A stretch of DNA of 64,000 bases from Paenibacillus agri (GCF_013359945.1 NZ_JABWCS010000214.1:124001-188000), one strand, 5' to 3'; positions 8,533-17,843 are shown, counted from the first letter of the stretch. Program-made: numbers and translations. The notes: a model not told the origin generated them from the letters alone.

Positions 8533-10242
8533 ATGAAGAAGAGTAAAAGTCTATTGCTTATGATTGCTCTAGTTCTTGTAATCGGCACAGCACTTGCTGG
8601 TTGCGGCGGGAACAAAGCAAACAATGGCAACACAGCCAGCCCAACTAACGCGGCAGGCAACACAAACACAGGTAGCGGTGACGAAAAACTGGCTGCTGAC
8701 CAAACGCTTAGACTTAATATGAGTGCAGATGTACCGACATTTGATCCTGGTCAAGCTCAGGACAGCCAATCGAATGTGGCTCTTAAGTTAATGTATGAAG
8801 GTTTAGTGCGTATTGACAAAGACGGAAAAGAAGGCCCAGGCGTAGCTGAGAAATGGGATATTTCCGCAGACGGATTGGTTTATACCTTCCACTTGCGTGA
8901 CAGCCAATGGAGCAATGGTGATCCGGTAACTGCAAATGACTTCGTATTTGCATGGAAACGGGTTCTTGATCCAGCAACTGTTCCAGCACCACCATATGCA
9001 CAACAACTTTACTATTTGAAAAATGCAGAACAGTTCAACAAAGGTGAAATTAAAGATTTCTCTCAAGTAGGTGTTAAGGCAGTTGATGAGCACACTCTTG
9101 AAGTAACTTTGAATAACCCGACTGCATACTTCTTGAACTTGATGTCCTTCTACACCTACTTCCCGGTTCACAAATCGGTAGAAGGTAATGAGAAATGGGC
9201 AACTGATCCTAAAACAATGATTACAAACGGACCGTTTACCCTTACTAACTGGATTACGGGTCAATCCGTTGAGTACACCAAGAACGATAAGTATTGGGAT
9301 AAAGACGACATTAAATTGAATAAAATCACTGCTACTATTGTTAACGAAGCTTCTACAGAAGTTCTAAGTTACAAAAACGGCGAAATTGATCGTGCAGGCG
9401 CACCAAATGGTGACATTCCACCAGACCAAATCCCTGTATTGAAAAATGAATTGCCGGATGATTTCACACTGAAAGCTATTGCAAGCATTTACTACTATGA
9501 ATTCAACACAAAAGCTGAGCCATTTGACAACGCGAAAATCCGTAAGGCATTTTCCATGGCAATCAGCCGTCAAGATATCGTAGATAAGGTAACTTTGGCT
9601 TCACAAGTTCCAGCATTCGGTTACATTCCACCAGGCATTAAAGGTGCATCCGAAGGTAGCGAATATCGTAACGATTACAAAGATGATTTCTTCAAAGAGG
9701 ACTACACAGAAGCTAAGAAATTGCTTGAAGAAGGTATGAAAGAAAAAGGATACACTACATTGCCACCAGTTACATTGATCTACAACACAAGCGAAGGTCA
9801 CAAGAAGATTGCTCTTGCCATCGCTGATATGTGGAAAAAGAACCTTGGTATTGACGTGAAAACTGAAAACCAAGAGTGGGGCGTATTCATCAAAAACCGT
9901 CAAAATGGCGATTACCAAGTAGCACGTGCTGGTTGGAACCCAGATTACAACGATCCAATGACATTCTTGGATATGTGGAAAACAGGTAATGGTAACAACG
10001 ACATTAAGTTCGACAATGCAGAATACAACAAGTTGCTTGATGATGCTTATAAAGAAGTAGACAATACTAAACGTATGGAAAGCTTCCATAAAGCTGAAGA
10101 GATTTTGATTAAAGATGAAATGGGCGTTATGCCGATTTACTACTACACTCAAGTCTCGCTTCAAAAGCCGTACCTCAAAGGTCTGGTATCTCAGTATGAT
10201 GGTACTGTAGATTACTCCAAAGCATATTTGTTGGAACACTAA
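8533..10242 (+). CDS. oppA: Oligopeptide ABC transporter, substrate-binding lipoprotein
   Basis: A 569-residue family-5 solute-binding lipoprotein. The signal peptide ends in the lipobox LAGC (Cys24) followed by a Gly/Asn/Thr linker. The mature domain shows family-5 features: EGLVRIDKDGKEGPGVAEKW, TFHLRDSQWSNGDPVTANDF, and the C-lobe GWNPDYNDPMTFLDMW. Codon choice is strongly biased (AAC, TTC, TAC, CCA, CGT) and AT-richer than in the neighbouring murein genes, as expected for a very abundant protein. GGGGG sits about ten bases before the ATG. A TATAAT hexamer lies at 8486-8491 but no well-spaced -35 was found. A strong hairpin separates it from oppB. Confidence 0.93.
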   Translation: MKKSKSLLLMIALVLVIGTALAGCGGNKANNGNTASPTNAAGNTNTGSGDEKLAADQTLRLNMSADVPTFDPGQAQDSQSNVALKLMYEGLVRIDKDGKEGPGVAEKWDISADGLVYTFHLRDSQWSNGDPVTANDFVFAWKRVLDPATVPAPPYAQQLYYLKNAEQFNKGEIKDFSQVGVKAVDEHTLEVTLNNPTAYFLNLMSFYTYFPVHKSVEGNEKWATDPKTMITNGPFTLTNWITGQSVEYTKNDKYWDKDDIKLNKITATIVNEASTEVLSYKNGEIDRAGAPNGDIPPDQIPVLKNELPDDFTLKAIASIYYYEFNTKAEPFDNAKIRKAFSMAISRQDIVDKVTLASQVPAFGYIPPGIKGASEGSEYRNDYKDDFFKEDYTEAKKLLEEGMKEKGYTTLPPVTLIYNTSEGHKKIALAIADMWKKNLGIDVKTENQEWGVFIKNRQNGDYQVARAGWNPDYNDPMTFLDMWKTGNGNNDIKFDNAEYNKLLDDAYKEVDNTKRMESFHKAEEILIKDEMGVMPIYYYTQVSLQKPYLKGLVSQYDGTVDYSKAYLLEH

Positions 10243-10294
10243 AAGCTTGCACAAATACTATGTATTAAAAAAAGAGTGCATGTTATAAAGTCTA

Positions 10295-10335
10295 GGGATA
10301 TATGTGGTAACACATCATATATATCCCGTTTTTTT
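10295..10335 (+). terminator. Hairpin terminator between oppA and oppB
   Basis: GGGATATATGTG (10295-10306) pairs with CACATCATATATATCCC (10311-10327), then seven T. Because oppB and oppC lack an obvious promoter of their own, this may be a leaky terminator that keeps oppA transcript above that of the permeases, an arrangement common in opp operons. Confidence 0.8.
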
Positions 10336-10458
10336 GTGTAAGTGCAATGGTGTTGTTTTTTTCCTCCTTATCCATAAACATGCATTGGACAAGAGGCTTA
10401 GTTTTTCCTACAATTGAAAAGGATTGTTTTAACTCGAAAAAGGAGGTGCGCAGTAGGA

Positions 10459-11391
10459 ATGGTGCGTTATTTTTTAAATAAATTTTTCTACATGCTAGTA
10501 TCTATTTTGATTCTAATTACTGCAACATTTTTTCTAATGAAAGCAATACCCGGCGATCCATTTATGTCTGAAAAGAAAGTTCCACCTGAAGTACAAGCCA
10601 GACTTTACCAGCAGTATGGTTTGGACCAACCAGTCTGGAAACAGTACCTGAAGTACATGGGTAATATTGCGCAAGGTGATTTAGGGATTTCTATGAAGCA
10701 GTTGAACCAAGATGTAAGTGGTTTGATTGGAAAAACATTTTCTGCTTCATTAAAGTTAGGTCTGGTTGCTATTGTGGTGTCAGTTGTAATCGGTGTACTT
10801 TTGGGTATGCTTGCTGCCTTATATCATAGGCGCTTAATTGATAATTTAGCAATGGTGATAGCGGTCTTAGGTATTGCGGTACCGGGCTTTTTAGTCGCTG
10901 CTTTACTCCAGTATGTCTTCTCTTATAAATTGCATATGTTCAGAGTTATGGGTTTCACAGGACCACTGGATTATGTATTGCCTGTAGCTGCGTTAAGTTT
11001 TCAGCCAATTGCGTTTATTGCTCGCTTGACACGTTCCAGTATGCTCGAAGTTTTGCATGCTGAATATATTAAGACAGCAAAAGCTAAAGGCTTAAGCTGG
11101 GCTCAAATCATGTTCAAACATGTCATTCGTAACGGAATCATGCCTGTAGTTACTTATGTTGGACCGATGACGGCTAACATTGTAACGGGTTCAGTTGTTA
11201 TTGAACAAATTTTTGGTATCGGCGGAATCGGAAAACAATTCGTACAAGCTATAGGTGTTCGGGATTATACACTTATTATGGGTATTACTATTTTCTACGG
11301 AGTACTACTTATGCTTGCACGTTTTGCAACAGATATTTTGTATGTGTTTATCGATCCTCGAGTTAAACTTGTTGGAAGGAAGGAGGGTTAG
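10459..11391 (+). CDS. oppB: Oligopeptide ABC transporter permease OppB
   Basis: A 310-residue permease of the binding-protein-dependent type with six membrane helices. It has the EAA-like loop YIKTAKAKGLSWAQIMFKHV and the typical ending FYGVLLMLARFATDILYVFI...DPRV. ATG at 10459 follows AAGGAGGTG at normal distance. It is separated from oppC by two bases. Codon use is AT-rich compared with panE and bshC on either side of the cluster. Confidence 0.92.
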   Translation: MVRYFLNKFFYMLVSILILITATFFLMKAIPGDPFMSEKKVPPEVQARLYQQYGLDQPVWKQYLKYMGNIAQGDLGISMKQLNQDVSGLIGKTFSASLKLGLVAIVVSVVIGVLLGMLAALYHRRLIDNLAMVIAVLGIAVPGFLVAALLQYVFSYKLHMFRVMGFTGPLDYVLPVAALSFQPIAFIARLTRSSMLEVLHAEYIKTAKAKGLSWAQIMFKHVIRNGIMPVVTYVGPMTANIVTGSVVIEQIFGIGGIGKQFVQAIGVRDYTLIMGITIFYGVLLMLARFATDILYVFIDPRVKLVGRKEG

Positions 11392-11393
11392 TT

Positions 11394-12341
11394 TTGTCTG
11401 TAAATCAAACATTATCATCGCAGAGCACACAACTTAAACCGGAGGATTTTGTACAAGTTAGTACAGATAAGAAGGTTGCCGAAACGATAGAACGTGAAAG
11501 TATTTCTGCATGGAGAGATTCCATGTATCGTTTGCGTCAAAATAAAATGGCCATGACAGCTTTAGTTGCGATGATCATCATCATAATCGCAGCGATTGTT
11601 GGTCCGCTTATTTCGAAATACAATTACTATTCAAATGATTTGCTGAATACTAATCAGCCTCCTTCGTCAGAGCATTGGTTTGGAACCGATGATTTAGGAC
11701 GGGATATGTGGGTACGGACTTGGATGGGCGCACGTATTTCACTTATCGTTGGTTTGGCAGCAGCAATGATTGACTTGTTCATCGGTGTTATATACGGTGG
11801 AATCATGGGGTATTTTGGCGGTCGTGTAGATGAGATTATGAATAAATTCTCAGAAATCCTTTATTCTATTCCGTACCTGCTTGTTACAATACTATTGCTG
11901 GTAGTTTTAGAACCTAGTTTAGGTACAATTATATTGGCGTTAACAATTACAGGCTGGATTAATATGTCATGGATTGTTCGGGGCGAGATTATGCAACTCA
12001 AAAACCGCGAATTTGTCCTTGCTTCACGTTCAATGGGTGCAAGCTCTGGTCGTCTATTATTCCGTCACTTGTTACCGAATGCAGTTGGTCCGATTATTGT
12101 AACCATTACGCTTTCTGTTCCAAGTGCGATCTTTGCAGAAGCCTTTTTAAGTTTCCTCGGTTTAGGTGTTCAAGCACCAGTTTCATCACTCGGTTCTATG
12201 GTTAACGACGCTAGAACAGGCTGGATGACTTATCCTTGGCGCATGATTTTCCCTGCCGCTGCGATTAGTGTGACTATGCTTGCATTTAACATTCTAGGCG
12301 ATGGTCTTCGGGATGCATTGGATCCTAAATTGAAAAAATAA
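11394..12341 (+). CDS. oppC: Oligopeptide ABC transporter permease OppC
   Basis: A 315-residue permease with a cytoplasmic N-terminal tail, the OppC_N motif SAWRDSMYRLRQNKMAM before the first helix, the conserved WFGTDDLGRDMWVRTWMGAR stretch and the EAA loop around FVLASRSMGAS. TTG start two bases after oppB, behind AAGGAGGG. The pair OppB-OppC forms the membrane channel. Confidence 0.92.
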   Translation: MSVNQTLSSQSTQLKPEDFVQVSTDKKVAETIERESISAWRDSMYRLRQNKMAMTALVAMIIIIIAAIVGPLISKYNYYSNDLLNTNQPPSSEHWFGTDDLGRDMWVRTWMGARISLIVGLAAAMIDLFIGVIYGGIMGYFGGRVDEIMNKFSEILYSIPYLLVTILLLVVLEPSLGTIILALTITGWINMSWIVRGEIMQLKNREFVLASRSMGASSGRLLFRHLLPNAVGPIIVTITLSVPSAIFAEAFLSFLGLGVQAPVSSLGSMVNDARTGWMTYPWRMIFPAAAISVTMLAFNILGDGLRDALDPKLKK

Positions 12342-12877
12342 GGATTTGGGGAAATCAATTTTACAAGTTTAGTGTTTTTCAGCGCAACTGTTTAAATCAT
12401 GATTTCCTCTGATCTTCTCGTTAACTTAAAAAGAATTCAGAAGGGTCAAAACATTGACATTGAAATCAGTTGTCATCGTTCTGGCCAAATATCAAGCATG
12501 ATCAGCATTTGAGTCCATCATAAGGTATTGGAGTGCTGAACCTGGTTGATATAAATGATGCAGGTATCCGTTGTAATCAACATTCTCACAATTCTTTCGG
12601 GTATGCGATAGTTGTTGGTTACTATCGTGTTATTTTGTGTCCTGAGTGCTGATTAAAGACGAGTAGTGTTATATGCAAGATGACAGGGAAAGTTGCTGTT
12701 TTAATTAGCGACACAGTGCCTTATTCTTTTAATCACCGATCGGCTATCTGTTCACTGTAGGTTACAGTGATAAGGTGCATACATGTGAATGGTTCGATTC
12801 CGGTGTCACAGGATTCAGTACATGCATTAGGTGCATTGCTGAAATCTGCATTTGATGGCCAAGGAGGTGCGGTTCTT
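12342..12877. other. Gap where oppD would be expected
   Basis: A 536-bp stretch between oppC and oppF without a convincing gene. The usual opp order is A-B-C-D-F. I read the gap in all frames for OppD signatures (Walker A, SGG signature, Walker B) and found none, so it is not a recognisable oppD remnant. The oppF frame is open back to 12767, but the only good ribosome-binding site is at 12861-12868. No clear terminator or promoter was found. Confidence 0.6.
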
Positions 12878-13798
12878 ATGAGTAAGAACTTAATTGAAGT
12901 AGAAGGTCTTAAAAAATATTTTAATGTAGGTAAAGGCAAAGTACTTAAGGCCGTTGATAACGTCAGCTTTAATATCCGTGAGGGAGAAACGCTAGGTATG
13001 GTAGGTGAGTCTGGTTGTGGTAAAACCACAGCAGGACGTACGGTTCTTCGTTTGTATGAGCCTACTGCCGGAAGCGTGAAATATAACGGAACTGACATCT
13101 ATAAATTATCCTCAAGAAAAATGAAGGCTTTCCGTCGGGATATGCAGATGATTTTTCAGGATCCATATGCATCTCTGAATCCGCGGTTCACTGTTTCGGA
13201 TATTATTGGTGAAGCGTTGGATATCCATGGAATGGCTGGAAGTAGTAGCGAGCGCAAGAAACGCATTGAAGAATTATTAGATATGGTTGGTCTGAATCAT
13301 GACCATGCCACCCGGTATGCTCATGAATTCTCCGGTGGACAACGTCAACGGATCGGTATTGCTCGAGCGCTTGCCGTTAATCCGAAATTTATTGTTTGCG
13401 ACGAGCCTATTTCTGCACTGGACGTGTCCATTCAGGCGCAGGTTGTCAACCTTCTTAAAGAACTTCAGGATCGCATTGGACTGACATACCTCTTTATTGC
13501 CCATGATCTCTCTATGGTTAAGCACATCAGTGACAGAGTTGCTGTAATGTATCTGGGGAAAATGGTAGAGCTTGCAGAAAGTGAAGAGCTTTATTCCAAC
13601 CCGATACACCCTTACACCAAGTCATTGCTGTCTGCAATCCCTGAGCCGGACCCAGAGGTTGAGGCGAACAAGAAGCGGATTCATTTCCATGATGAATTGA
13701 AATCGCCGATTTATACGCAAGGCCAGAAGGACTCAGAGGAAGCTTCGCAACTGGTTGAAGTATCCAAAGGGCATTTTGTGTCCAAAGCGTTTGCTTAA
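12878..13798 (+). CDS. oppF: Oligopeptide ABC transporter ATP-binding protein OppF
   Basis: A 306-residue ATPase with Walker A GESGCGKTT, Q-loop MIFQDPYASLNPRF, signature FSGGQRQRIGIARAL, Walker B FIVCDEP, H-loop IAHDLSMV and the oligopeptide-type C-terminal extension starting SNPIHPYTKSLLSAIPEPDP. The GCGKTT form and the EPDP ending are typical of OppF rather than OppD. ATG at 12878 follows AAGGAGGTG. Family members normally work as an OppD-OppF heterodimer, and no OppD is encoded here, so either a partner from another locus or a homodimer must be assumed. Confidence 0.9.
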   Translation: MSKNLIEVEGLKKYFNVGKGKVLKAVDNVSFNIREGETLGMVGESGCGKTTAGRTVLRLYEPTAGSVKYNGTDIYKLSSRKMKAFRRDMQMIFQDPYASLNPRFTVSDIIGEALDIHGMAGSSSERKKRIEELLDMVGLNHDHATRYAHEFSGGQRQRIGIARALAVNPKFIVCDEPISALDVSIQAQVVNLLKELQDRIGLTYLFIAHDLSMVKHISDRVAVMYLGKMVELAESEELYSNPIHPYTKSLLSAIPEPDPEVEANKKRIHFHDELKSPIYTQGQKDSEEASQLVEVSKGHFVSKAFA

Positions 13799-13848
13799 TA
13801 TTAAATGAATTCAAAATCAACTCGATAATATCACGAGTATTTTGAAGA

Positions 13849-13916
13849 GCACCCCTTAGAATAGACATTGGATTAAACCTTCGGGTTTTCCAATGAAATC
13901 CTAAGGGGTGCATTTT
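13849..13916 (+). terminator. Long hairpin terminator after oppF
   Basis: GCACCCCTTAG pairs with CTAAGGGGTGC, and an inner stem (CATTGGA / TCCAATG, then AAACC-TTCG-GGTTT) makes one long rod; five T follow. Confidence 0.88.
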
Positions 13917-13948
13917 TATGGTGATTAAAATTTAAGATAAGTGATTCT

Positions 13949-13977
13949 TTGACGAAACCCCCTCCTTTGGATACAAT
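13949..13977 (+). promoter_or_regulatory. Sigma-A promoter for bshC
   Basis: TTGACG (13949-13954) and TACAAT (13972-13977) with a 17-base spacer, about 70 bases ahead of the bshC start. Confidence 0.8.
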
Positions 13978-14045
13978 CAGATAGGGTTTATCACTCTGTA
14001 ATTTAATTTATATATAGCAGAGATAGCAGACAGGAGGCTACAGCA

Positions 14046-15677
14046 ATGAAGGTTGTAACGGAGCCGCTTGCGGGCGGATCTGCGCTTGCCAGGGACTATA
14101 TGAACCGTTATGAGACGGTAGAACATTTATACGGTGGTGACTTCCGTAATGAAGGCAGCAGAGCGTTGCGGGCGGAATGGCTGGATAGCCGCGAGGCTTT
14201 GCGTGCTGACCGGGCGCAGGTGGCAGCTTGCCTGCGGAGTTATAATGAAGCACACAATCCACATGAGGCGGTAAAGTCTTCGCTTGCACTGTTGGAGCAG
14301 CCGGGGACACTGGTAATTTCCGGCGGCCAGCAAAGTGGGTTGTTCACGGGTCCGCTGCTGGTGATATATAAGGCAATGACAACCATAATAGCGGCAAAAG
14401 AAGCCGGTGAGCAATTAGGAAGACCTGTTGTTCCATTATTTTGGATTGCCGGGGAAGATCATGACTGGGATGAGGTCAATCATACCTATGTGCTGAACCG
14501 CAGCGGGGAAATCAGCAAGATCAAGATTGAGAAATCCGGAGATCTCCGTTCATCGGTCAGCGATATCAAGGTTGAAGACGAAAGCTGGCAGCAAGCCGTA
14601 GCTCAACTGGATGAACTGCTGCAGGACAGCGAGTTCAAACCAGGAATTATGGAATTCATCCGTGAAGCCTCTTCTGCTTCCAATAACATGACAGACCTTT
14701 TCGCCAAGTTGATGGGGAATCTGTTTGGTAAATTTGGTCTGATTCTGCTTGATTCTGCTGATCCCTGTCTACGCAAGTTGGAGCAGCCGTTTTTTGAAAC
14801 GCTGATCCGGGAGAATGGAGAACTGGAGACAGCCTATCTAAATGCAGCTACGGTTATTCGTGATAGCGGGTACCAGCTTCAGGCCGATGTGGCGGAAGGC
14901 AGTGCCAATCTGTTCTATATTCATGAAGGCACACGCTTGCTGCTGCACAAGAAGGATGGTTTCTTTACGGACCGTAAAGGAACTGTATCTTTTTCAAAGG
15001 AAGCACTTCTGGATATACTGTATACCCATCCAGAGCGGTTCAGTAACAATGTGCTGACCCGGCCGCTCATGCAGGACTACCTCTTGCCTACCTTGGCTAC
15101 AGTGCTTGGTCAGGGAGAGATTGCTTACTGGGCTATCCCGCATAAGGCTTTTAAGACGGTGGGCGGAGCTATGCCGCTGATTATTCCGCGGATGTCCTTC
15201 ACCCTGGTGGAGGGGACGCTTCAAAAGCATATGGACAAATACGGAATCGGATTCCCTGATGTACATCAGGGACTGGACAGTAAGAGACAGGAATGGCTGA
15301 CTGCGCAGGACGAGCTTCGTTTGGGAGACCGTTTTGAAGAAACGAAAGCAGCATTCAATGCACTTTATGAGCCTTTGATTGAACAGCTCGGCACCATACA
15401 GGCCGGGCTACTAAAGCTGGGAAGCAATAATAAGGACAAGATCCTCGATCAGATCTCTTTCCTGCAGGCCAAAGCCCAGGATGCTCTTGAGAAGCAGAAT
15501 GAAGCGGCGCTGCGCCAGTGGGAACGGATTGAGCTGTCCCTAATGCCGCAAGGAAAGCTCCAGGAGAGAGTCTACAACATCATGTATTACTTGAACCGCT
15601 ATGGACCAGATTGGCTTGATAATCTAATGGCTGTTCCTGCTGATTACAGCGGTACCCACCGCATGATATATATGTAA
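14046..15677 (+). CDS. bshC: Bacillithiol biosynthesis cysteine-adding enzyme
   Basis: A 543-residue BshC that adds cysteine to glucosaminyl-malate in the last step of bacillithiol synthesis. It has the family's GGQQSGLFTGPLLVIYKAMT loop and FWIAGEDHDWDEVNHTYV region in a Rossmann-like core, and a long C-terminal coiled coil (about residues 385-470). ATG at 14046 follows CAGGAGGC. In Bacillus it directly follows the panE/DUF3397 region, and it precedes mraZ here as in Bacillus. No clear terminator separates it from the mraZ promoter. Confidence 0.93.
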   Translation: MKVVTEPLAGGSALARDYMNRYETVEHLYGGDFRNEGSRALRAEWLDSREALRADRAQVAACLRSYNEAHNPHEAVKSSLALLEQPGTLVISGGQQSGLFTGPLLVIYKAMTTIIAAKEAGEQLGRPVVPLFWIAGEDHDWDEVNHTYVLNRSGEISKIKIEKSGDLRSSVSDIKVEDESWQQAVAQLDELLQDSEFKPGIMEFIREASSASNNMTDLFAKLMGNLFGKFGLILLDSADPCLRKLEQPFFETLIRENGELETAYLNAATVIRDSGYQLQADVAEGSANLFYIHEGTRLLLHKKDGFFTDRKGTVSFSKEALLDILYTHPERFSNNVLTRPLMQDYLLPTLATVLGQGEIAYWAIPHKAFKTVGGAMPLIIPRMSFTLVEGTLQKHMDKYGIGFPDVHQGLDSKRQEWLTAQDELRLGDRFEETKAAFNALYEPLIEQLGTIQAGLLKLGSNNKDKILDQISFLQAKAQDALEKQNEAALRQWERIELSLMPQGKLQERVYNIMYYLNRYGPDWLDNLMAVPADYSGTHRMIYM

Positions 15678-15867
15678 CTTTGCATAGTGGATACGATGCA
15701 GAAGCCGTTCTGCCGGAAGCATATTCCGGCCGGGCGGTTTCTTGCGTGTTTCTGGTAATTTATACAGGGGTAAACAGGTGTAGAACAGGACCTTGGAACC
15801 ATATGTATAGGCGCTTAGATGTGATTTTACAATTAGGAAACAATTACCTTGGTCTGGAAAAAGGTTT

Positions 15868-15896
15868 TTGATTTTTAACGGCGAATCTATTATGCT
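15868..15896 (+). promoter_or_regulatory. Probable promoter of the dcw operon
   Basis: TTGATT (15868-15873), 17 bases, TATGCT (15891-15896). Its predicted start point falls on the MraZ repeats that follow, as expected for autorepression. Confidence 0.6.
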
Positions 15897-15900
15897 TAAG

Positions 15901-15925
15901 TGGTGAAAAGTGGGGTAAAGTGGGG
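15901..15925 (+). promoter_or_regulatory. MraZ operator repeats
   Basis: TGGTG (15901), TGGGG (15911) and TGGGG (15921) recur at exact 10-bp steps, with a weaker GGGAG at 15931. MraZ is known to bind arrays of TGGGN separated by 5-bp spacers upstream of its own gene. Spacing, sequence and place all fit. Confidence 0.8.
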
Positions 15926-15951
15926 ATTTGGGGAGCGGGAGTGGGAAAACT

Positions 15952-16389
15952 ATGTTCATGGGTGAATACCAGCATAGTATCGACGAGAAAGGCCGAATTA
16001 TTATTCCGGCCAAGTTCCGTGAAATGCTCGGAACTTCCTTCGTGGCGACCCGCGGACTTGACTCCTGCCTTTTTGTTTATCCCATGGAAGAATGGGGCAT
16101 CATGGAGCAAAAGCTCAAAACCCTATCGTTGATGAAATCGGATGCCCGCGCATTCAGCCGCTTTTTTTTCTCAGGAGCGACAGAATGTGTTTGGGACAAG
16201 CAGGGCAGGGTAAACTTGCCGGGCAATTTGCGGCAGTATGCCAAGCTGGACAAGGACTGTGTTATTCTAGGCGTTTCTAACCGGGTGGAGATCTGGAACA
16301 AGGAGCTTTGGGAACAGTACTTCGAACAGTCAGAAGAATCATTCAACGAGATTGCCGAGAAATTGGTCGATTTCAACTTTGATCTATAA
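15952..16389 (+). CDS. mraZ: Transcriptional regulator MraZ
   Basis: A 145-residue protein with two AbrB-like SpoVT folds: the first with GEYQHSIDEKGRIIIPAKFR, the second with ATECVWDKQGRVNLPGNLRQ. The paired (D/Q)xKGR(I/V)xxPxxxR motifs are the DNA-contact signature. MraZ forms ring-shaped oligomers and represses the dcw operon. The ATG at 15952 starts MFMGEYQH as in relatives; a TTG at 15928 would add eight residues with no support. First gene of the cluster. Confidence 0.93.
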   Translation: MFMGEYQHSIDEKGRIIIPAKFREMLGTSFVATRGLDSCLFVYPMEEWGIMEQKLKTLSLMKSDARAFSRFFFSGATECVWDKQGRVNLPGNLRQYAKLDKDCVILGVSNRVEIWNKELWEQYFEQSEESFNEIAEKLVDFNFDL

Positions 16390-16428
16390 ACCACACAAAT
16401 ATCGAATACTGTCCTGGAGGGATGCAGC

Positions 16429-17382
16429 TTGTTTCATCACATCACGGTGCTTAAAGAAGAAGCGACAGAAGGGCTGCACATCAAAAAAGACGGAATCTAT
16501 GTAGATTGCACACTCGGCGGGGCAGGTCACAGCTCACTTATCGCTTCCAAACTCAGCGGAGAAGGCCGGTTAATCTGCCTGGATCAAGATGACTGGGCCC
16601 TGAATAACGCCAAGGAAAAACTGGCTGAATACGGGGATAGAGTTGTTCTTGTGAAGACGAATTTCCGCGACTTGGAATATGTGCTTAGAGATGTGCCTTT
16701 TGTCCCGAAGAAAGACGGAGTTCCCCAGGTTGATGGGATTCTCTTTGACCTTGGCGTCTCATCGCCCCAGTTCGACGAAGGGGAACGCGGCTTTAGCTAC
16801 AATCACGATGCGCCGCTGGACATGCGGATGGATCAGTCAGGAATGTTAACTGCAGCGGATATTGTGAACACCTGGTCCGAGCAAGAAATCGCACGCGTGC
16901 TTTTCCAATACGGAGAAGAGAAATTCTCTCGTCGGATTGCCGGACGTATTGTAGCGCGGAGAGCCGAGAAGCCTATCGAGAACACTGGCGAATTAGTAGA
17001 GTTGATCAAGGAAGGTATTCCTGCGGCTGCGCGCAGAACTGGCGGACATCCTGCCAAACGGAGTTTCCAAGCCCTGCGCATTGCTGTAAATGATGAATTG
17101 GGTGCCTTTGAAGAAGGGCTGCATGGGGCGGTTCGCTGCCTGGCGCCTGAAGGAAGAGTATCCGTCATCACCTTCCACTCGTTGGAGGATCGGATTTGCA
17201 AGCAGATTCTGAGCAGTTATGTCAGCAAATGCACATGTCCACCTGATTTTCCGTTATGTGTATGCGGTGCTGAAGGCTCGCTCAAGCTGATCAATCGCAA
17301 ACCACGCTTGCCTTCCGAAGAAGAGCTGGAGCTTAACCCTCGTGCCCGTTCAGCGAAGCTGCGTATTGCAGAGAAATTGTAA
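16429..17382 (+). CDS. rsmH: 16S rRNA (cytosine-1402-N4)-methyltransferase
   Basis: A 317-residue SAM-dependent enzyme (RsmH/MraW) that methylates the decoding site of 16S rRNA. Motifs seen: YVDCTLGGAGHS (SAM-binding), FDLGVSSPQFD, RGFSYNHDAPLDMRMD and a C-terminal RKPRLPSEEELELNPRARSA. TTG start behind CTGGAGGG. Second gene of the dcw cluster, 39 bp after mraZ. Confidence 0.95.
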   Translation: MFHHITVLKEEATEGLHIKKDGIYVDCTLGGAGHSSLIASKLSGEGRLICLDQDDWALNNAKEKLAEYGDRVVLVKTNFRDLEYVLRDVPFVPKKDGVPQVDGILFDLGVSSPQFDEGERGFSYNHDAPLDMRMDQSGMLTAADIVNTWSEQEIARVLFQYGEEKFSRRIAGRIVARRAEKPIENTGELVELIKEGIPAAARRTGGHPAKRSFQALRIAVNDELGAFEEGLHGAVRCLAPEGRVSVITFHSLEDRICKQILSSYVSKCTCPPDFPLCVCGAEGSLKLINRKPRLPSEEELELNPRARSAKLRIAEKL

Positions 17383-17405
17383 ATTACGATAAAGGAGAGT
17401 CAGAG

Positions 17406-17798
17406 ATGGCCTATACCCGCGGCAACTTGGCAGTCCAGCCCAAAAGAAAAGAAGAAAAGAACCCACTATACCGCGAGAAGACAAAAGTAGTCACCAGGCG
17501 AATGGTGCTCCCCATGCAAGAGAAGCTGCTGTACATGCTGACTCTAAGTGTATTTGTCCTGGTAGCCGTCACCCTGATTTGGCGTTACGTTCATATTTAC
17601 GATTTGAACAAGCAAGCGCAGAAGCTGGATGCTGAAATTGCCAGAGATAAGAAGCAGATCGCTACATACCAGATGGAGAAGCAGACACTGGAGCAGTTGA
17701 TCCCGCAAAAGGCCAAGGAGCTGGGGTTTGTCCCGCCCAATGAAGATACTACGATATTTGTTCCGAAATCAGGAACATCTACTGACGGAGATAACTAG
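17406..17798 (+). CDS. ftsL: Cell division protein FtsL
   Basis: A 130-residue bitopic protein: a basic cytoplasmic tail (1-37), one membrane helix (about 40-60) and an extracytoplasmic leucine-zipper-like coiled coil (about 65-100). It pairs with DivIC and DivIB in the divisome. Sequence is weakly conserved; the call rests on topology and on position between rsmH and pbpB. AAAGGAGAG precedes the ATG. Confidence 0.85.
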   Translation: MAYTRGNLAVQPKRKEEKNPLYREKTKVVTRRMVLPMQEKLLYMLTLSVFVLVAVTLIWRYVHIYDLNKQAQKLDAEIARDKKQIATYQMEKQTLEQLIPQKAKELGFVPPNEDTTIFVPKSGTSTDGDN

Positions 17799-17843
17799 TA
17801 AGCGATTGGCAAGATCGCAATAATAGAGTATGTGAGGTTAGGT

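Noticed and set aside
12342..12877. Gap read as a decayed oppD
   Set aside because: None of the ABC ATPase motifs can be traced in any frame and the gap is about half the length of oppD.
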